Source: Tenebrio molitor (Eukaryota; Arthropoda; Insecta; Coleoptera; Tenebrionidae). From it: DNA of 64,000 nucleotides. The translations under genes and the position numbers were made by a program. Shown one piece after another: positions 46,701 to 59,229 of the stretch (within the stretch, counting starts at the first letter, position 1; each line of letters begins with the position of its first letter). The DNA is taken from positions 25,916,001-25,980,000 of the forward strand of contig NC_091048.1 of NCBI RefSeq assembly GCF_963966145.1, given 5' to 3'. The notes beneath the pieces were generated by a model. That model did not search any database, was not told the DNA's origin, and worked only from the letters and a program-made list of their open reading frames with translations.

Positions 46701-49700
46701 GCTGATACATATAGTAAAAAAAAATCAATAAGAATGGTACCAGCTAACGATTTAGCTACAGAACAAGTTATTGTGTAAATTATGTTTATAACGAGCATTC
46801 AAAAAAAATGTTTGGTCAAGCAGGCTGTAGTTTTCTATTTCTTTTGGAAACGCAGCTGGTCTTTTTAGTTGCTATGCTTTGGCATTTCCTTCAGATACAT
46901 AAACTGACTTTGATGATTATGTATTGTAAATTAAATCATCGATTTAATCATTACTTATTATGACAATACAGGCCCCTTTTCTTTTTTTTTAACGCTCTTC
47001 ACATTTATCATGGAAAATATGTTGACTTTAGAATTCGGATTGACAATTGTAAAACCCAGAGATTATGATAGCTGAGGTAAAAAACTTTTCTTCTGGACCC
47101 CAAATATTGCTTAAGGTCGTAAATTCTATGCTTATTTTTGATGCGAAGTCTAGAAAATTAAATTTTCCAATCGTGTTGCTACTTTTTATAAAATATTTCG
47201 TCGTCTTGCATTTCTGTTGTTTTCCACTTTGTGTTGAAATTTAAATTCAGTTGACTTTCAATTAGCATTAATTATTTATCGGAAAGCATTCGCGTGGAAA
47301 AATCTATAAACAAAAGGATGCAGTTGATAGATGGCAAACAGAAATATTTTTAAATTCTCTCTGCATATTTGAACCACTGTTTGTGAAAATGATTCCACTT
47401 ATGAACTGTATTTATGAATGTGATTCTACTATTTATTAAATATAAATAATATGCTACAGCCCACAAAAAATTAATAAACAACTAGTAAAATAGGTTTTGA
47501 TGAAACCTAAAATAAGTTATGGAATCGTACAGTAGCTTTACAAATAAATATGTACTAATTTGCTAATAATTCTATAACAAACGATTCCACATCAAAAAGG
47601 AAACTGTGGTGCTTTTATGAGATGTATGATGTATTCCTGAAATATTATTTTGTTTGTGGATTTTTATTTCATACATGTAGGTTTAAATTCAACCTTTTTG
47701 CCATCATGCGTCCTTTTGACTTGACTTTTTAAGAGAATACATCTCATTCTCTTTGTATCTCATTTTATCCCTCGCTCGAGTTCAAATATTCGCAACTTTT
47801 GCTGTTTTGACGTGAAAGCCCAATTAGATACGCCATTTTTTTTACCCAACCACCGAAAGAGGAAAAGTATTGTGTTTGCGTGTAACGCACATTCCCTTGT
47901 TTGTGTACTTCTGCAGTCTTAAATATAAATACTGAACCGATTTCTACGCAACTTTCACTGCTGGATATCATATTTATCCAGGAGCGACACAGAATAATCG
48001 GGTGTTTTTTTAAATTTTACCTCGTAGTAGGCGTTGAACAGTCGATACAACATCACACAATCAGTAGTACCTATTGTAGACATATTAAGAAGACACATTG
48101 TTGTATGTTTTTTTATTCCTCAATCAAAACATAAATTGGAAAACATAACCACACACGTCTCTTTGACAGTAGCAAAATCCTAACCTAATTTGAAGGTACT
48201 TAACGGGTAAACTTTTATGGATTATTACGGAACAATAGAAATAGTGTTTTGTTCGTAGTAGTGTTTTCAGTTTATTTTATTATGGTGGGTTATATGATAT
48301 GATTGATATGATATGCTAGGAAAAACGAAGTAGATTTAAAAGCACCATAGATTCTTTGTATAGGCAACCAGGAATACACGTGGCAAATGTATTGGCTTCG
48401 AAAAAATCTCTTTGTTGTCGAATAGCAACAAGAACAAAGTAAAACCATCAAACTAAATACCAAGCATGTACCTATAATCGACGCTGAATTCTCCTCTGAC
48501 TAAAGCATCCAACTAGAACTTCCCTCGCTTAATTAATACAGAATTCAATCGCTAATTGCGATACTCAAACAATTCGAGAAGTATCCGTCCAAGTTAGTCG
48601 AATAATAATTTGTCGCAGTTAAACGTGTACAGGGGCGACATTTCCCAAAAGTGATTGCGAATTAAATCCGTCGGGCAAAATCCGGATCACACATGATTCT
48701 CCTAATTAGCGTCAAAGTGAAATTCTTGTTTTGTCCAAGTCAGGACCGTGTTTGTGCGGTTTTTAACACGTCCGGACGTCACTCTTGTCACTTTACCATT
48801 AAAAAAATAATTGTTTGACCCAAGTTCAAATTTTTCTTTGATGTAGAGTGGGCAGAAGTGTACAATAACTCAATGAATAATGCGAAATTGTGCGTCGACA
48901 GTTGTTGATTGCCACGCTGCATTGTTGAAAACCTTTTACGCTCGTGGTTAATTGCATAAGTTATGGCTTTGGGCCATAAATGGTGGAGGGACGACCTCTG
49001 TTGCAGGTTATGGAGGCAAAATAAAACGCTAAAGTTCGAGGAGGAAATAACGTAACTCAAGCTTCCCAAGTTCGTGATGGTTCGCATTTTTCAGTTGGCA
49101 GCTTCGAAGAATTGCGCAATTATTTAAAAAATGTTTCAGGCGCTAAGAGTAGAAGGGAATTAAAGTTGAAGACATGACTCATGCCAAAATGAAGGGCTTA
49201 GTACTTACAGGAAGTTCGCAACTACACTTTGAGCTCATGTTAAAGATTCTTAACGTACTAGAGCTGAACAGGAAATACGTTAAATATTTTATTATCAATC
49301 GACGTAAAAACCGGTTAATTTTGTGGTCATTGCATTCCTCAAAATATTCCATAGGTGAAAGGTGACAGTGACAATTTTATTTGCTGTACCAGGTCCATAA
49401 AACTAGAACTTGAATCATTAGGTGAGAAGTTATGTAGAAATCTCTCTAAAATAAAAATAAAAATGATACTGTCGTATATTGTGGACGGCGGTAACGGCGA
49501 GCTTAGCCGCCGCCAGTAAAACCGGAATTATTATCAATTAATTGGGGCCGTAAACATTGGCCAATTATTATTTGCGTACGCATTCCGCCGGTAAATAATA
49601 ACAACTGATATCGTTTAATGCTGGCCGCCGATTGGCCGCCCAAACCATAAACTTCACACACACATGCAAACGTCCCACCCACTTAAATTGCTTGTAAACA

Positions 49701-51379
49701 GAGATAATTTCTTTTGTGTTTGTTTACGAGAACCGCCATTGCCGAAACGGCGAAAAATCCTCCCCGAGCCGGCCACGAAATCGCGCCACCGCCGCCGCCG
49801 CTTTACTATTCATAAATCTTAATCAAGCCCCCGTAAAAATGATTCGCGAAGCGGGGAAGTTGCGGCCGAATTTTACGAAATCCCCCGCTGAGCACGAGAA
49901 TATTGTTAATATTTAATGGACGCTAATGAGGGCGGATTCCCGGCTAGAGGCGAACCACCCCGCCATAAAGATGCGGAAGTTTTAGGGGAGGCGATAAGTC
50001 GAAAATAAATAATATTTAGCGAGAGCACCACGGCTGATTAGCATGTTTGTGTCTGCCAACAAGTGAGACGTCGTTGAATATTCATCCGCCCGACACCGCC
50101 AACAACGACATCAACAGCTCACCCCGAGAGAAGGGGGTGGCGCAGTTTTACGAATAATGGTGGAGCACGTTTTACACGACGACGCCGGATTTACAGCTCA
50201 TGTTATTAAAAGTTAAGCGAGCGGGGGTTTTCGAAAAGGACACCTCCAGAAACGAAAAAATTGGGCCATTAGCGTGGGGATTATGAGGCGGCGGGGAGGC
50301 GGTTGAGTGGAGGCGGCAAGGTGGTGGTCTCGATAATAATACTCCTTTGTTATAATGGAGAATGGGATTAACGAGCGCAATAATTATGTGAATCATTCAT
50401 GTGTCTTTTTATTTCGGGAAAATGAGGATTTCTTATTGTTTCTTCTGTAATAAGCCGCGGTGGGTTGTTTTGACAGAGCAAAACGACGAATCTTGGAAAT
50501 CTACATATTTTTTCTTCGTAGGGACAAGTTTTCTCAGTTTTCTATTCTTTAGGAAAAGATTAAAATCAAGATTTTTTGAGCTTTCTTGAGAATTTTTTTT
50601 TACATCGTAGCAATGTTGGTTTTTGAGTCAAATACAAATAATTAGGCGCGTAAATACTTTTAAATGTAGTGTTTGCGTAAACATTAGTGAATATTTAAAT
50701 AACTGAAAAATATGTAATTGTTAACGAGTTCGGGTACTGTTACCACGGTTTGTTGTTTTCTGGCTGGCGTTTTAGCAACATCGTGGAAATCTGCAGCTTT
50801 TCAGAATAAATCTATCGGAAAACATGTGTACAAAATTACATAATTAATTTGCATCAAAGTAGGCTTTTGTGAAAATTAAAAATGAGAGTTTTTAAGTCTG
50901 ATAAATTGTACAAACAAATACTCCCAACATTTATTCTCATTAGATGAATGGTTAGTTGCTTTTAAAAAACAAAGTGTTCTTAAAATCCCATTAAAAGTAA
51001 TTGCCGCTAAAGCGCTTTAATCCTGTTTAGCGCTATTGGGAAATAAGGAGATTTTCAAACAGGATTGTTCACTCCGATTTTAATGGATGGCCTAAAAGTA
51101 ATGGAATAATTTGTTTGTCAATCAAAAAAAAAGTTCACAAATTTTAAAAGCATCCTTTGATTAATCAAGATATGTAACAACATTTGTCGAATATATTTGC
51201 GAGTTTAAAGAATGACCTCAGTTTCCGAAGATTAATTCTCACCTTGCTCATCATATTCTAGAGTAGTCTAGAATATATGTATATGTGACTAACATTCACT
51301 TCTTGGAGCTTTCTCAATTCGTATTTGCAACGACGGGCTCTGAAACTTTCCTTTGCAGTACTATAGTTCGTCTTGGTAT
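46701..51379. other. Intergenic, no gene recognised
   Basis: 46700-48500 is very AT-rich. About 48500-50400 is repeat-poor and GC-richer. The only element recognised is the partial MITE at 47999. Confidence 0.35.
47999..48062. mobile_element. CGGGTGTTCA-family MITE, left end only (copy 5)
   Basis: CGGGTGTTTTTTTAAATTTT followed by GTAGTAGGCGTTGAACAGTC matches the left arm of copy 1. No right arm was found. Confidence 0.7.
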
Positions 51380-51583
51380 CGGATGTTCACTTAAATTTAT
51401 CCTCAAAGTTGGCGTTGAAGAGTCGATTGTGAACGCACCACTCGTCGGTTTGCAAAATAAAAACAAAAACAATGCAAAAAGTGAGGTTAAATTTAAACAG
51501 CTGATCCGTGATCAGTAATCCGTGGTGCGTTCACAATCAACTCTTCAACGCCAACTTTGAGGATAAATTTAAACGAAAACCCG
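51380..51583. mobile_element. CGGGTGTTCA-family MITE, copy 6
   Basis: This 204-bp full-length copy is the closest to copy 1. The arms share GAGTCGATTGTGAACGCACC and its near-complement, and the centre has AAAAAGTGAGGTTAAATT. Confidence 0.87.
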
Positions 51584-52507
51584 ATATAATATATTATTAT
51601 CCATATGTATGAAATTCCACATTTTCTAGTTAGTTTTCGTTGAGAAATATCATTTTTACGTTCAACGTTTCAAATAACTGTTTTGTTCTGATTACACAGA
51701 AGTTGATGGTCTACCAGGTTTATTTCCTTCGTCAACAGCTATTTCATTTTCAGAAGGCTTGATAACATGGTAAATTAAAGAAGCACTTTGTTCCTTAAGT
51801 TTGTGACATGTCTTAGAAGTCACAAATAAATAAATCTTTAATTAAATATTAAATTTGAAGGTTTAACCATAATGATCTGTAATTCAACTTTGTAGAAAAT
51901 GAGATCAACTATTTTCTAAATAAATATAGACATAAAATAAGACAAACTGAATTTTTGACACCTTCCAAAACGTATGTGTTTAGGACTTTCCTATGCTTTC
52001 AGGAGTTTCAGGCCACACGTTGTTCAGTCTTAGCAACTTGATATTGCGAAAAGGCGTACAATGTAAAATGTTTCAAAAGGTAACTGAATAAAATATGAAA
52101 CTTAAACTGATTGATGATTTTTGTATTTTGTGGTGGCAATTGTTAACAGATTTATTTTTCTATTTAAGACATGAAAGTATCCAGATTTTTACAAAGAAAT
52201 ATTTTTCGTAAAAACATGCACTCATAATAACACTGAAAGGTAAACAATCCCTTAAAGAAATTCTTATTTACACCAGTCTATTGACGTGACTTCAAGAATT
52301 GTAAAGATTCAATTTCAAACGACGCAAATCTATTCTTGACGAGAGTAATAAATAGCTACAGGTAAAAATCGTAAAAAAATTGAGCTGAAATAGTTTTGTT
52401 CGATGTTCTTCTTGTAAATAAAATATATTGTGAGGGCTGATTTGCCCTAATTTTTTCTGCAGTTAAATCTAATATTGCCACTCTAATTATTATTGAAAAA
52501 TAGTCAA
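51584..52507. other. Intergenic, AT-rich, nothing recognised
   Basis: No coding or repeat signature was found. Confidence 0.4.
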
Positions 52508-53020
52508 ATTTTTTTCTTATTTTTCTGGTACGCCTTCGTACTAGCTAAACGATCAATGAAAAAAATTGACACCTTACATAACAATTTTTTTGAGAAAATG
52601 ACAAATTTTACTTCAAAGAATTTCATTTAATTTTTAACTTAAATTTTTTTTCAATGGATTTAGTTACAATGGAAGGTTTATTTTAATAGACCAAACAATT
52701 TAGCACGATTTGCGGTAGAGAATTCGCACTCAAACGGAACAAATAAGCCCTGTCATTATTGAGCGCAGTGTACAAAGTGTCGGAGAGTGCCAAATAGTTG
52801 GCGGGAGTCAATTTCAACATTTGCGTTAAATTTAATTGTTAACCTGAGATGTTTATTTGATTTTGTTTGAGGTCAATTAAAATTTTTACATTAAAAATTA
52901 AGTTAAATTTTTTAAGTAAAATTTGTCATTTTCTCAAAAAAATTGTTATGTAAGGTATCAATTTTTTTCGTTAGTCGTTTAAGTACTAAGAAGGTCTACC
53001 AGAAAAAGATGAAAAAAGTG
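52508..53020. mobile_element. MITE with about 110-bp inverted repeats
   Basis: The arms share TTTTTCTGGTA at the outside and ACCTTACATAACAATTTTTT then GAGAAAATGACAAATTTTAC inward. It is about 510 bp. The centre carries a unique GC-richer block (GTGTCGGAGAGTGCC). It is non-coding. Confidence 0.82.
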
Positions 53021-53690
53021 AGGGTTGTCATTTAAAAAAATTATTGATGACGTCATTATTAGGAGACGACAAACTGTCAACTTAAATAACGTACTGTACA
53101 ACATGCACGTTTTAAAAACAAAGTTGATCTCTTCCAGGATTTTTCTCAGAAATGAATACTTACAATTTCATCGAATTTATTCCGAACTTTACGAACGCAC
53201 TGTATAATAAAACTTTCTCAGTGAGCGCGAGCCGCCATCTTGAATGAAAGGTGCAAAAAACATGTTTTCTCCCTACCAGTTAGAAATGTAGGCTGTGGAT
53301 ACCTCATTTGAGGTGAGAAAATTCAACTTTCTCGCTAAGGTAAGAAAGTTAATCATGAAATGTTTATGGTAAAACTGTACCAAAATACAAATGTCAAAAG
53401 TGTCAAAAGTGAAATAAGTTATTGATAAATGAAAGCCAATTCAATGAAGTAAGTTGGTAGGTCAATCATATAATCTGGAAAATAAACAGATAAGCTAGGT
53501 AGGTAGATTACTTTACCCTGTTTATATCAAATTTTCGAACAAACCTCAAATCTTCAAATGCGATGACAAGTTAATTAAACAAATAACACAGCCTACTATT
53601 CAATTCTCAAAATTTTCGTTTTAATCACGAATATAACCATCTTTTTTGACTTTTTTCAACAAAGTTGTGCCGGTAGGGAAAAAAATTGTA

Positions 53691-53810
53691 TTCAAACCTT
53701 GTTAAGAAAGTGTACTTGCAGACCTTAGGCACTTACAAACCTCGTCTACGACTCGGTTTATAATCTTTGCCTGCGGTCTGCAAGAAACCACTTTCTTACC
53801 TTGGTTTGAA
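53691..53810. repeat. Imperfect 120-bp hairpin
   Basis: TTCAAACCTTGTTAAGAAAG and CTTGCAGACC at the left pair with GGTCTGCAAG and CTTTCTTACCTTGGTTTGAA at the right, around a loop rich in CG. It may be a tiny fold-back element. Confidence 0.7.
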
Positions 53811-54157
53811 ATATGTATACTATTTCACAGAATAACTCGATAAATGTTCATCATGTGAGAAAAATGTTCAAATAAAAGTTGTAGATAAAGGATAAAATTT
53901 GGCAACTTTTTTGTATTTATATTTTTCTTTTAAGTTTAATAGATATTGAGATACAGTCGACGAAAGATGCAATTTAACGAAATTTTTACTCCAAAAAAAC
54001 GTCAGACTTAATTGTTAGTAAATTTTGCAAATATGTAATCAAATCAAATATTTTGTGTAATAAATAACTACATGACGAACGAACATAACGAAATTTTTTA
54101 ATTAATTATCGGCTCTTGGAAGTTAACTTACTCGCTATTCCATCGCTCGGAATTAAA

Positions 54158-54180
54158 ATTGTATTGTATTGTATTGTATA
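54158..54180. repeat. ATTGT microsatellite
   Basis: About four and a half perfect copies of the pentamer ATTGT. Confidence 0.9.
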
Positions 54181-54199
54181 AAAAATAACTGTTGCGCCA

Positions 54200-55075
54200 T
54201 TCGAATCGACTTTTTTCCAAAAGAACCCGAATTATTTACTGAGGTAACAAATGCTGCTGCTTCAATTTTGAAATTATAACTTGAATACACACTTTATTTG
54301 ATTCATAATGTAAACTCCCTGGGGAATTTACCGTATTTACCTTATTTGTAATTTCTGTAATATTTTTTTTCTCAGTCTTGTACAGACTTGTACTATCGGT
54401 CGTGAAAAAATCCAGTTTTTCAATAGGAAATATTTTTATCGAAATTGTCTCAAGACACCAACATTAAACATTCCGATTTTAGTTCATTCAAAAAAAATTA
54501 TGTAAAATACATATTTATAAGAAAAATAATTTTTGAAAAATAAATATTTCACAAGTTTCCAACAATCCGCAGGACATTAGAACCTCTGTAGATAAAAATG
54601 GACGTTGAAAAGAGGGGGATGACTAAATTCTTTCTCGTTAGTCGTTCCTTCTGATAAACTCGGAGAAATTACTGAAGCAGCGGTTTTGATTTTGAAATTT
54701 AAACTTTAATAAACATGTAAAATCTCTTAAAATGTTCAATTCTTATTTGATTAATAATGAAAACTCGCTAGAAATTTTTTTGAAAAATGATTTTCTTATT
54801 TCTGTAACGATTTTTGTATCTTTTACTCTCGATAAAAATTAGGTTCTTTTCAACTTTCGCAGGACCCTAGAGGGACCTCAGTGAATAAAACTGAAAATCA
54901 AAAAGAGGGAAAAGATTGATTCTTCCTCGTTGGTCGTTCCTTCTGATTTATCCTGAAGAAATTACTGAAATAGAAAATGTTGTGGTATGGGGTTTCAATC
55001 TTGAAATAAACGTGTAAAATTTCTTACCATTTTTGCTTTTATTTTATTCATAATGAAAACTAAAAAAAAATTATT
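54200..55075. repeat. Degenerate tandem repeat, about 290-bp unit, roughly three copies
   Basis: The anchors CGTTAGTCGTTCCTTCTGAT (54636) and CGTTGGTCGTTCCTTCTGAT (54928) and following GAAATTACTGAA are about 291 bp apart. A preceding block (CAGGACATTAGAACCTC and CAGGACCCTAGAGGGACC) shows the same spacing. A more decayed unit precedes at about 54200-54320. Confidence 0.65.
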
Positions 55076-56290
55076 TACCTAGTTTACCGCTTGTGGGCGA
55101 ATTCCAAATGTGGTCATCTGGTAAATGAATGTTTAAAAGCCCCCGCCGCCCATTTCGGCGGCTTCCGTAACGTATATAGGGTGTTCCATCATTAATTACT
55201 CGCCTTGCACCGGTCTTTGTGATGCGCCCCATTGTGGTCCTCAACGGAGGAACCAGGTCCCTAATTAATACTTAATTCGGCGCGTTTCTCCTCAAGGATG
55301 GCTATTTTCGCAACCGGTCCCGGCCATAAATAAATTCGGACTAGAGCGCAGACGAAATTTGACGTTTCCGTAGAGATCCCTCCGGAATCGAACACATACA
55401 TCTTTTCCGGACGCTACCAAGGCCATTATTCCCCGACTATTACAATTTGCCGGCACGAGAGTGGCCCCCCTGCGATTTAGTGCGTGTCAATTTTTCAGGA
55501 TTTCCCGAAAGATGGCCGATAACAATCGATACTTCCCGCCGATGAATATTCCACGCCCGATCCACCCAACATCCAAAAATTTATTATTTCCGATTGTTTA
55601 TTTAACGGCCGTCCGGCGGATGAGTGATCGTCGCGGAGATGTTTCTCTTCGTTAATTATCTCGAACACAAATCACGGTGTGTTTTTCAGCGAGGAAAATT
55701 AAGTCGAGGCGCATCTGGTCCATTTCAATTTCGATTACGCGTGCGGAGCGAGGTGATGTGCAAAAATGGACACGCCGGATCCCACCGGAGGGGCCAGATT
55801 AATGTCATTTCCGTCAAATCTGCAACCGAATTTTTTCATCATGAGGGAGGTGCCAAATTTCCAAGTCCCCTCCGAAATGAACAAACAGTCTGATCGGCCA
55901 AGGCCGCAGGTCACATCATGTGTCAATCTGAAACTTCAATCGGACTGTTGTGGGCGAAACTTTTAAATAAACAGCGCACGTCCATTCAGTCCAGTTCATA
56001 AACATCCAATCAAAGTGGATGTAGACTCGATTGAAGTTTGACTTTGACTTGCGTAAATAATAACCGCGGTGCAGTTTATACTGGAGTTTTCCCAAATTTT
56101 ATTCCAGATAATAAAAAAATCGCGGAGCAGCGTGGCTTTGTGAGACGTCGTTCCTGACTTAATTATGTCATGCGACGTATTTATAAATCTTAAAACACAT
56201 TTTAAATTGTCCAAGTATTTTTAATTTTTAGTAATGTAGTAGTAATGTAGTAGTAGTAGTAATTCGAGCCTAATATCGTGGTTATTTGTC
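55076..56290. other. Intergenic, GC-richer, no gene recognised
   Basis: Overlapping short frames around 55460-55970 on both strands reflect composition rather than a gene. An isolated TATAGGGTGTTCC at about 55177 resembles a transposon end without a partner. Confidence 0.35.
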
Positions 56291-57312
56291 AACGGATTTT
56301 TATGAAATATAAAATGCAGATATTTTAGACCGTAAAGGTTCAATTAGTAATAATAAAATTGCCTCAAAATGTAATTTTAACACATGTTTCCTTTATCGAA
56401 AATTATGCGCGATTATTATTAGATTGTTAAATATTAAAAAATAGGGGTCTACACAAACAATTAAGTAAATCACTTGTCTGATTCGACGAAAACATTAGAT
56501 TTTGTCGTTAAAAATTTAATGTAAAATTTGAAGGTATTTGAGCAGTTATCTTTTGAAATAATTGATGATTAACTGTCAAGCAACATTTTATACACCCTTT
56601 AAAGTCTGTCAAAATTGGGCGTGCTTTATTAGAAACGTCAAATTGTGAAAATTTATTGAAAATACTCTAAAAATAGACTACAGCGGCAGAAATTTCAATA
56701 TTGTTGAAAAAAAAATTGCCTATGGAGAGTGTCGTAAGAACAATGACACAGTTCGTTTTCTCGTGGAACACTATCCAAATGTAGGTTTTACAAAATGTAA
56801 GGTTGAGAGAGTCGTCAATTTATTTGAAGACACAGGAAGCGTAGGTGAACTAAATTACCTTGCTAAAATATACCGATCGTGTTTTAGTCCTTTATAGAAG
56901 AATTAAAGCATCCAGTATAATAAATTACGTCCAAATGTTGTCTTTAACTATGTAAGTGTTTGTAAGGTTAGCAAGATTAACGTCAAATATGTCACCTGCG
57001 ATTCTGCGAAAAAGGATGACCAAAATTTTGGAAAATTGCGTGTTTGTTTCATACGCGTCTACGTTTTTGCATTTGCAGCCACGTTTAACACAGTTTCTTG
57101 CTTTTTTCTTGCAAACCAGACGTCTTTCAAGGATGAGTTTTTCCCCACAGCATTTTTTATTGACGATCAATTTTTTATGTAAATTTTAATTGATTCAACA
57201 TTTTAAAAAGGCATGTAAAAATTACGTTTTTAAGACTTGGGTGATTGCATTAATGGCATTTTATTCTTCACCGTCTAAAATATCTGCATTTTAAATTTCA
57301 TAAAAATCCGCT
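56291..57312. mobile_element. 1.0-kb element with 40-bp terminal inverted repeats
   Basis: The left end ACGGATTTTTATGAAATAT continuing AAAATGCAGATATTTTAGAC is mirrored at the right end. The interior contains a transposase-like fragment (56706-56850). Confidence 0.75.
56706..56850 (+). pseudogene. Transposase helix-turn-helix relic
   Basis: The frame reads KIAYGECRKNNDTVRFLVEH, then YPNVGFTKCKVERVV and NLFEDTGSVGE. The pattern (RxNxxTVRxLxExxPN ... V..I/V...ETGSV) matches the N-terminal DNA-binding domain common to insect mariner-like and DUF4817-type transposases. It is truncated on both sides. Confidence 0.5.
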
Positions 57313-57326
57313 GAAATATTAACTGA

Positions 57327-57396
57327 GCGGATCAGCTGATTAAATCTAACCTCACTTTTTGTGTTTTGTGTTTTTCTGTTTTTACTCCGCAGACTA
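57327..57396. mobile_element. CGGGTGTTCA-family MITE, central fragment (copy 7)
   Basis: GGATCAGCTGATTAAATCTA, ACCTCACTTTTTGTG and ACTCCGCAGAC match the centre of copy 1 in reverse orientation. The arms are missing. Confidence 0.6.
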
Positions 57397-58042
57397 GAGC
57401 TATTGCGCTGTCACGCTAGCATTGGCGGTCTCCTTCTGCGGAGACTGCGGGCGGGCTGTCGGCTGTGCATCTTAGGTGTTCTGTGGTGCATCCTACATTG
57501 CACACTGGTGCTACCAAAACATGCAACGCAACCCCGGAATGTAGCGCTCTGAAGACGACGTCCGAGATTGTCTAATTTAACGTGTACTGACGAGGCGGAT
57601 CTACCGTGAGATCGATAAAAAAAAATTAGAGTAGGCGCTGACTAAACATTTCAGTTGGCAATTCGTGAGATTTCAGTTAACAGATGTCAGTCTTAGAAGT
57701 TAGGTTAGTGATTTTGAGAATGTTGAAATCTTTGAATTTTGTGTGACCAGTCGGTTGTAAAAGAATTTCCTCAGCTAGTGCAATGAAACAATGAGATTTA
57801 AAACTCCCGCACCTTTATTTAATTTCAACGGTGAGCACGGAGCATGCGCACACCGCTTGTTTATAAATCGATCCAAGATCCAACATCCAACGATTATCGA
57901 ACAATCAATATCATCCAGAGATGTTGTTGTCGGTTGTGGGGGCTCTTATTGTCAAGAAGTAATTTCATGCACAACAGACACACGATAGAAAAAAAAGTGC
58001 AAATCTTTTTTAAGGATAAGCTGAACTGTACCAAATGATAGG

Positions 58043-58207
58043 TTAGTTTCTTGGGTTAATCTCTGCAATCATTCTTTGTTCACCCTCTTCAATATTTTCA
58101 GCTGATCTTTTTGTCGGTCGTCTACTGCCTTTTTTGCGCAAAACACTACCAGTTTCCAAAAACATGTTTACGCATTTGTAAACTTTCTGGGCAAGTTGTT
58201 GGTTAAG
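58043..58207 (-). pseudogene. Transposase helix-turn-helix relic, second
   Basis: The minus strand reads LNQQLAQKVYKCVNMFLETG, then SVLRKKGSRRPTKRSAENIE and a stop. FLETGSV...GRRPTKR is the linker and GRPR-like AT-hook region of mariner-type transposases. It is truncated, lies opposite in strand to 56706-56850, and may be a different family. Confidence 0.6.
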
Positions 58208-58470
58208 TGCCTTGAAAGTCTGGAAACTTGTTAAAATTCCTCAAAAACTCGAGGTCTCGAATAGGACCAAGCCTTTCTCTATTGCTGAAGAAACACTGGA
58301 CAATGAAAATTTGGTAATTATACAGTTTAGGTCGACAAATCTGACGCATGCGCAAATGGTTGAATGTCACGCGGATTTTGCTACCGATGTTACCAGATTG
58401 TTTAATAACAATTTCAAACAACAATATTCAAAGTACCTAAAAACAGACAATGCTTCATGCTGAACCCGTA

Positions 58471-59229
58471 TACAGGGTGATTCATCTTTTACCGCCGGTG
58501 CAAAACGACCCTTAAGAATTGAGAAAAAATTATGAAATTTACAGATTTGATTTGTCGAAAAATTTACTTTCAGCCGGTATAATAGATTTCAACTTTTTTT
58601 TTTCTATGAGCAGATATTTATAAAAAACTGTTTTTTAAAAAAATTTCATGTTTAAATTTTTGCATCAGAATGTGGCTAATGACGTATAAAATCAATATCT
58701 GCAACCCGTTTCGAAAAATCTTTTATAGTTTTTGAATTATATCGATTTTAATAGAAAAATTGCTTTTATTGGTAGTTGTTGGCTTTTAGGGTTGTAAATT
58801 TTCCTTAACAATGACTGCCCTGTAAAACTGACCTGCTTAGGTGAATTTACGATAAGATTTGTAAAGGACCCACTGCTGTGGCAATAAAGACCTTATTGTT
58901 AAGATATTGGGACAGTATGTCGTAAATCATGAAGCAAATACAAATTTGAATATTAAAATGCGTTTATTTCAATAATACCATACGCTAAAATTGATTTAAC
59001 ATGGTAAAATTGTGTGAAAATACCTGAGTGTGCATATGCCACAAGATTGAATAAATTAAACAACTAATAATTGAGAAAATGCCAAAATTTGACCTAATTA
59101 ACTTATAAATTCCATTTTTTGATATTATGTGCCTTATGGATAATAAATTAAGTCTGCAAAATATGAAAGTGAAATCATAATTTTTAAGGTCAATTTTGCC
59201 ACCGGCGGTAAAAGATGAATCACCCTGTA
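58471..59229. mobile_element. MITE with TACAGGGTGATTCATC terminal inverted repeats
   Basis: It is 759 bp. The left TACAGGGTGATTCATCTTTT and ACCGCCGGTG are mirrored exactly at the right, with TA at both ends. It is non-coding. Confidence 0.88.

Noticed and set aside
56925..57170. Cys/Lys-rich minus-strand frame inside the 1.0-kb TIR element
   Set aside because: It could be a zinc-binding remnant, but the cysteine spacing fits no family I can name and the opposite strand is equally open.
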